Origin: Wenzhouxiangella sp.
GTDB taxonomy: Bacteria; Pseudomonadota; Gammaproteobacteria; Xanthomonadales; Wenzhouxiangellaceae
Assembly: GCA_021767625.1 (NCBI GenBank)
Contig: JAASTB010000096.1
Coordinates: forward strand, 1 to 7,726
DNA: 7,726 nt
Reading direction: 5' to 3'
The notes beneath the pieces were generated by a model, which had not been told where the DNA came from, did not search any database, and was given only the letters and a program-made list of their open reading frames with translations. Positions 5,978-7,726 of this stretch are shown piece after piece (the stretch's first letter is position 1; each line of letters opens with the position of its first letter). Position numbers and translations under genes: made by a program.

Positions 5978-6313
5978 ATGTCCGACAAGAAATATCTTTT
6001 GACCGCCATCAGCACCGTTGCCGCCGCTTCCTTTTCCCTGAGCGCCCTGGCTTCACAGGACGCCAGCATCGATCCCTTCCAGGCCGAGGACCTGCCGGCC
6101 GGCTTCCAGGTCTCCGCCGACGACCACAAGGACGAGGAAGGCAAGTGCGGTGAAGGCAACTGCGGCGAAGACAAGGACAAGGACGAAGAAGGCAGCTGCG
6201 GCGAAGGCAGCTGTGGAGAAGGAGACAGCGACGACGAGCACGATGACGACAAGGGCGAGGAAGGCAGTTGCGGTGAGGGATCCTGCGGTGAGGGATCCTG
6301 CGGCAGCGCCTGA
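5978..6313 (+). CDS. hvfA: HvfA-like RiPP precursor with seven EGxCG motifs
   Basis: A 111-residue exported peptide precursor. Residues 1 to about 26 form a Sec-type signal peptide ending LSALA/SQ. Residues 32-48 (DPFQAEDLPAGFQVSAD) resemble the conserved leader segment of HvfA-family precursors and may be what the modifying enzymes recognise. The core has cysteines only in EGxCG motifs: Cys57 and 62, Cys74 and 79, and Cys98, 103 and 108, forming three clusters separated by acidic linkers at 64-70 and 81-94. The first motif is EGKCG, the second EGNCG and the rest EGSCG. In related systems such cysteines are modified by an MNIO enzyme and its DUF2063 partner before export, and the product is linked to copper handling. 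That role here is inferred from family and the two following genes. There are no other cysteines. A perfect 15-bp tandem repeat near the 3' end adds EGSCG units. Confidence 0.88.
   Translation: MSDKKYLLTAISTVAAASFSLSALASQDASIDPFQAEDLPAGFQVSADDHKDEEGKCGEGNCGEDKDKDEEGSCGEGSCGEGDSDDEHDDDKGEEGSCGEGSCGEGSCGSA
6269..6303 (+). repeat. 15-bp perfect tandem repeat encoding EGSCG units
   Basis: The unit TGCGGTGAGGGATCC occurs twice head to tail (6269-6283 and 6284-6298) and its first five bases start a third copy (to 6303). Fifteen bases keep the frame, so each unit adds one EGSCG motif. Upstream EGxCG units use different codons (for example GAAGGCAGC), so this pair looks like a recent duplication. 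Confidence 0.9.
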
Positions 6314-6325
6314 ATCGACTGACCG

Positions 6326-7183
6326 ATGCCGCAAGCATCGACATTCGAGCTTAGCGGGGCCGGGCTGGGCCTGAGACGAGGCCTGCTCGAACCGCTTCGT
6401 GAAGCCGACCTCTCGGAGGTCGGCTTCATGGAAGTCGCCCCGGAAAACTGGATCGGCGTCGGCGGCCGCCTCGGCCGCCGCTTCGCCGAATACACCGAGC
6501 GTTTCCCCTTCGTCTGTCACGGCCTGTCGCTGTCGCTCGGCGCCCCCGAACCGCTCGACCGCGGCTTTCTCGAACGCGTCCGCCGCTTCCTGGACCGGCA
6601 CGGCATCCGCGGCTACTCCGAACACCTGAGCTATTGTTCGGAGCATGGTCACCTCTACGACCTGATGCCCATCCCGTTCACCGGGGAAGCCGTCGAATGG
6701 GTCGCCTCGCGCATTCGCCAGACCCAGGACATCGTCGGGCGCCGGATCGCGGTCGAGAACATTTCCTACTACGCGACGATGGGCGCCGAGATGAGCGAAC
6801 TGGAGTTCATCAACGCCGTGCTCGAACAGGCCGACTGCCGGCTGCTGCTCGACGTCAACAACATCTACGTCAACAGCGTCAACCACGGCTACGACCCCCA
6901 CGAATTTCTCGCCGGCCTGCCCGCCGAGCGCGTCGCCTACATCCACGTCGCCGGCCACCACAACGAAGCCGAAGACCTGATCATCGACACGCACGGCGCA
7001 CCGGTGATCGAGCCGGTCTGGCGGCTCCTGGCCGAGGCCTACCGGCGACTGGGCGCCGTTCCGACCCTGCTCGAGCGCGACTTCAATTTCCCGCCTGTGG
7101 AAGAGTTGCTGTCCGAGGTCTCGCAGATCCGCCGACTCCAGGACGACCATGCCCCCGCAACGCGACGGCAATTCGCCTCCTGA
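6326..7183 (+). CDS. hvfB: HvfB-like MNIO (DUF692) multinuclear non-heme iron oxidase
   Basis: A 285-residue TIM-barrel-type enzyme of the DUF692/MNIO family, the family of MbnB and the bufferin/HvfB enzymes, which use a multi-iron centre and oxygen to modify peptide cysteines. Family landmarks occur in order: GLGLR (13-17), FMEVAPENW (34-42), HGLSLSLG (65-72), SEHLSY (98-103), VENISYY (143-149), LLLDVNNIYVNSVNHGYDP (173-191), YIHVAGH (205-211), DTHGAPV (221-227) and LLERDFNFP (248-256). Candidate metal ligands are His65, His100, Glu144, Asp176, His187, His207, Asp221, His223 and Glu250, all present. The start is 13 bp after the precursor stop and has no clear ribosome site, so translation is probably coupled to hvfA. 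Its probable substrate is the EGxCG precursor encoded just upstream. The exact modification is not readable from the sequence. It overlaps the next gene by 35 nt. A strong inverted repeat lies within its codons 25-35. Confidence 0.95.
   Translation: MPQASTFELSGAGLGLRRGLLEPLREADLSEVGFMEVAPENWIGVGGRLGRRFAEYTERFPFVCHGLSLSLGAPEPLDRGFLERVRRFLDRHGIRGYSEHLSYCSEHGHLYDLMPIPFTGEAVEWVASRIRQTQDIVGRRIAVENISYYATMGAEMSELEFINAVLEQADCRLLLDVNNIYVNSVNHGYDPHEFLAGLPAERVAYIHVAGHHNEAEDLIIDTHGAPVIEPVWRLLAEAYRRLGAVPTLLERDFNFPPVEELLSEVSQIRRLQDDHAPATRRQFAS
6400..6428. repeat. Perfect 13-bp inverted repeat with 3-nt spacer inside hvfB
   Basis: TGAAGCCGACCTC (6400-6412) is matched exactly by GAGGTCGGCTTCA (6416-6428), separated only by TCG. 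In RNA this would be a very stable hairpin about 75 nt into the MNIO reading frame. No T-run follows, so it is not a classical terminator. It encodes part of the READLSEVGFME stretch. Confidence 0.9.
7140..7143 (+). promoter_or_regulatory. Ribosome binding site of hvfC inside hvfB
   Basis: AGGA lies five bases before ATG 7149, within the end of hvfB. It supports the overlapping start of the DUF2063 gene. Confidence 0.5.
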
Positions 7184-7726
7184 GAGCCTGCTGGCCCTGC
7201 AGCGGCAGTTCGCGGGCCATCTCCGTGATCCGGACCGCGTGGCGGCGCCCGAGGGCCTCGAGGAGCGACGGCTCGCGATTTACCGCCGCTTGTTCTTCGG
7301 CAACCTCAACAACCTGTTTTCGAAGAACTTCCCGGTGCTCTACAAGCTGGTCGACCGGGAGCGCTGGCAGTCGCTGATTCGCGAGTTCATGGTCGATCAT
7401 CGCTCGACCACCCCGATGTTCACCGAGATCGGGCGGGAATTCGTACGCTTCCTGGAGGAGCGACAGCCCGACGACCTGCCGCCCTTTGCGCTGGAGTTGG
7501 CCCACTGGGAGTTTCTCGAGACCTGCGTGCGGCTGGCCGAAGCCAACCCCGGCGCGGTTACCTGCGACACCGAAGGGAACCTTCTGGCCGCGCGGATCGC
7601 CCTCAACCCCACCTTGCGCCTGGCGCAGTACAGCTGGCCGGTTCACGAAATCGCGCCGGAGCAGCGCCCCGAACGGCCGCTTGAACAGCCCTTGATCCTT
7701 GCGGCCTGGCGCAAGATCGACGATCG
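7149..7726 (+). CDS. hvfC: HvfC-like DUF2063 partner protein (C-terminal end outside window)
   Basis: The frame starts at ATG 7149, 35 nt before the hvfB stop, and runs off the right edge after 192 codons; the family is typically about 250 residues, so the C-terminus is missing. The N-terminal half fits DUF2063: LLALQRQFAGHLRDP (14-28), the RLAIYRRLFFGNLNNLF helix (41-57), then FPVLYKLV (61-68), and the characteristic LELAHWEFLE (115-124). DUF2063 was annotated as putative DNA-binding. In MNIO operons such proteins act as the partner that binds the precursor and brings it to the enzyme. Working with hvfB on the upstream precursor is inferred from that family knowledge and the gene order. No stop or frameshift is seen in the visible part. 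Further genes such as a DoxX-like membrane protein may follow outside the window. Confidence 0.9.
   Translation, partial: MPPQRDGNSPPESLLALQRQFAGHLRDPDRVAAPEGLEERRLAIYRRLFFGNLNNLFSKNFPVLYKLVDRERWQSLIREFMVDHRSTTPMFTEIGREFVRFLEERQPDDLPPFALELAHWEFLETCVRLAEANPGAVTCDTEGNLLAARIALNPTLRLAQYSWPVHEIAPEQRPERPLEQPLILAAWRKIDD

Noticed and set aside
6130..6303. Repeats in the precursor gene as a possible CRISPR array or non-coding repeat
   Set aside because: The repeats are short, in frame and encode the EGxCG motifs; there are no spacers of regular length.
6463..6482. GC-rich inverted repeat GGCGGCC/GGCCGCC in hvfB
   Set aside because: A short GC-only dyad of this kind is expected by chance in Gly/Arg codons of GC-rich coding sequence.
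6053..7171. A 372-codon minus-strand frame antisense to hvfA-hvfB
   Set aside because: It mirrors the well-supported MNIO and precursor genes, has no family motifs and reads as low-complexity Val/Ala/Gly sequence typical of GC-rich antisense shadow.

Overview
The window is GC-rich DNA that fits a gammaproteobacterium. The RnfD, RnfG, RnfE and endonuclease III proteins read as close relatives of their E. coli counterparts, and the large secreted protein ends in a short Ile-Phe-Ser-Asp-x-Phe-Glu type tail of a kind I associate with Xanthomonadales/Wenzhouxiangella-like lineages. That placement is from memory and was not searched.

Left part (1-3887): the window opens inside the C-terminal end of rnfD, which belongs to the Rnf ion-pumping NAD/ferredoxin oxidoreductase. 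The usual next gene, rnfG, does not follow directly. Instead a 3.2 kb gene on the opposite strand (446-3640) lies between rnfD and rnfG. It encodes a 1064-residue exported, cysteine-rich protein with two sialidase-type Asp-boxes. Two hairpins separate the converging ends of rnfD and this gene, and a 247-bp divergent spacer separates its start from rnfG.

Middle part (3888-5867): rnfG, rnfE and nth form a tight plus-strand cluster. RnfG is the FMN-carrying subunit and RnfE a membrane subunit. Nth is a 4Fe-4S DNA glycosylase whose start overlaps the rnfE stop as ATGA. This is the familiar rnf-nth arrangement, cut in two upstream of rnfG.

Right part (5978 to the end): a RiPP-type operon of the HvfABC/bufferin class. 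A small exported precursor carries seven EGxCG cysteine motifs in three clusters separated by acidic linkers. It is followed by a DUF692/MNIO multinuclear iron oxidase and, overlapping it by 35 nt, a DUF2063 partner protein cut by the window end. In related systems the MNIO enzyme and its partner modify the motif cysteines, and the exported product is linked to copper handling. Here the function is inferred from that resemblance. The precursor gene ends in a perfect 15-bp tandem repeat that adds EGSCG units. A perfect 13-bp inverted repeat lies early in the MNIO gene and could form an mRNA hairpin that sets the precursor-to-enzyme ratio.

The most interesting parts are the cysteine-motif RiPP operon with its internal repeat and hairpin, and the insertion of a large secreted-protein gene into the rnf operon. 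Long open frames antisense to these genes are shadows of GC-rich coding sequence.
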